5,824 nt of DNA from Planctomycetota bacterium. Lineage in GTDB: Bacteria; Planctomycetota; Phycisphaerae; WQYP01. Below are positions 5,229 through 5,824 of this stretch, piece by piece. Within the stretch, counting starts at the first letter, position 1. Each line of letters opens with the position of its first letter. Made by a program: the position numbers and the translations under genes. The stretch lies in assembly GCA_021828935.1 (NCBI GenBank), contig JAJZCU010000160.1, positions 1 to 5,824 of the forward strand. Direction: 5' to 3'. The notes beneath the pieces were generated by a model. The model was not told the origin of the DNA, did not search any database, and was given only the letters and a program-made list of their open reading frames with translations.

Positions 5229-5824
5229 ATGAAGGACACTGTTTTGGAAGCACAGAAGGTTGCCAATCCGCTGAAATGGCATGGCGGAAAATATTATCTG
5301 GCCTCTAAAATTGTGGCGCTCATGCCGCCGCACATCCACTATGTTGAGCCATTCGCGGGCGGGCTTTCGGTGCTGCTGGCCAAAGACCCGGAAAACGTTT
5401 CCGAAGTGGTCAATGACTTGAACGCCGACTTAACAAATTTTTGGGACGTGTTGAAGAGCCAGAACACTTTTTCGGCGCTGCATCGCATATTGCAGGCCAC
5501 GCCATTCTCAGAGGTGGAATGGGATCGCGCCGCCGCACGACTTACCGCGGAAAATCCCGTGGACCGGGCCGCCGCCTTCTTCGTGCTTTGTCGGCAATCC
5601 ATGTCGGGACGGATGACCTCCTTCGCGCCACTAACAAGAAACCGCACGCGGCGGGCCATGAACGAACAAGCCTCCGCCTGGGCCGGGGCGGTGGATGGTC
5701 TGGCGCAGGTGCATGCGCGCCTGCGCCGGGTGGCCATTCTAAATCAGCCTGCGGTAAAAGTTATCAAGACGCAGGACGGTCCCAATACCTTGTTTTACCT
5801 TGATCCGCCCTTTAATTCACTCCA
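5229..5824 (+). CDS. D12-class adenine-N6 DNA methyltransferase, 3' truncated by window end
   Basis: This enzyme transfers a methyl group from S-adenosylmethionine to N6 of adenine in a specific DNA site. The visible 198 residues are roughly two thirds of the usual 270-300. Motif X is KWHGGK (16-21), the AdoMet-binding motif I is YVEPFAGGLSVL (38-49), VND follows at 61-63 as motif II, and the catalytic motif IV is DPPF (192-195), the Phe form of DPPY. The central block around CRQSMSGRM (121-129) and LTRNRTRRAMNEQ (135-147) is typical of solitary methyltransferases in phages and accessory regions. ATG at 5229 gives 15 residues before motif X, as in relatives. An in-frame ATG at 5193 overlaps the previous stop as TGATG and would add MRARCARRLVCF, which looks less natural but would permit translational coupling. 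No restriction endonuclease is visible, so orphan versus restriction-modification cannot be decided. The gene has no stop within the window. Confidence 0.9.
   Translation, partial: MKDTVLEAQKVANPLKWHGGKYYLASKIVALMPPHIHYVEPFAGGLSVLLAKDPENVSEVVNDLNADLTNFWDVLKSQNTFSALHRILQATPFSEVEWDRAAARLTAENPVDRAAAFFVLCRQSMSGRMTSFAPLTRNRTRRAMNEQASAWAGAVDGLAQVHARLRRVAILNQPAVKVIKTQDGPNTLFYLDPPFNSL

Overview
The window reads as a piece of a GC-rich chromosome from a Gram-negative-type bacterium. It carries a housekeeping replicative helicase (dnaB), then about 1 kb without a convincing gene, then three co-directional genes: a secreted GH43-type glycosidase, a polytopic membrane protein resembling GT39/PMT-type (GT-C) glycosyltransferases, and the first two thirds of a D12-class adenine-N6 DNA methyltransferase that runs off the right edge. 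The taxon cannot be fixed from this sequence. The intergenic style (degenerate tandem motifs built on ATCCGCG and CGCTGAG) and the gene mix would suit the PVC group (Planctomycetota or Verrucomicrobiota), but that is an inference held with low confidence.

Layout: bases 1-63 are one arm of a perfect 63-bp inverted repeat, and they contain the apparent GTG start of dnaB. dnaB fills 25-1407. Bases 1408-2443 are intergenic, with short degenerate repeats, three small stem-loops and the second repeat arm (2244-2306). GH43 follows at 2444-3598, the membrane protein at 3601-5193 (2 bp gap) and the methyltransferase from 5229 (35 bp gap; an alternative start at 5193 would overlap the previous stop as TGATG). 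The last three are probably one transcription unit. All genes are on the plus strand.

Functionally, DnaB unwinds DNA at the replication fork. The GH43 enzyme probably trims galactose- or arabinose-containing glycans outside the cytoplasm, and the membrane protein probably moves a sugar from a polyprenyl carrier to an acceptor on the far side of the membrane. The methyltransferase looks like the solitary type often found in phages and accessory regions; no restriction enzyme is visible here.

The most notable point is the 63-bp perfect inverted repeat, one arm of which is the dnaB 5' end and begins exactly at the window edge. It is either a contig-end assembly artefact or a real inversion or duplication breakpoint. 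In addition, the residues just before the conserved DnaB domain look more natural in a neighbouring reading frame, which suggests a one-base frameshift or a rearranged gene start. I found no convincing new multi-gene system.
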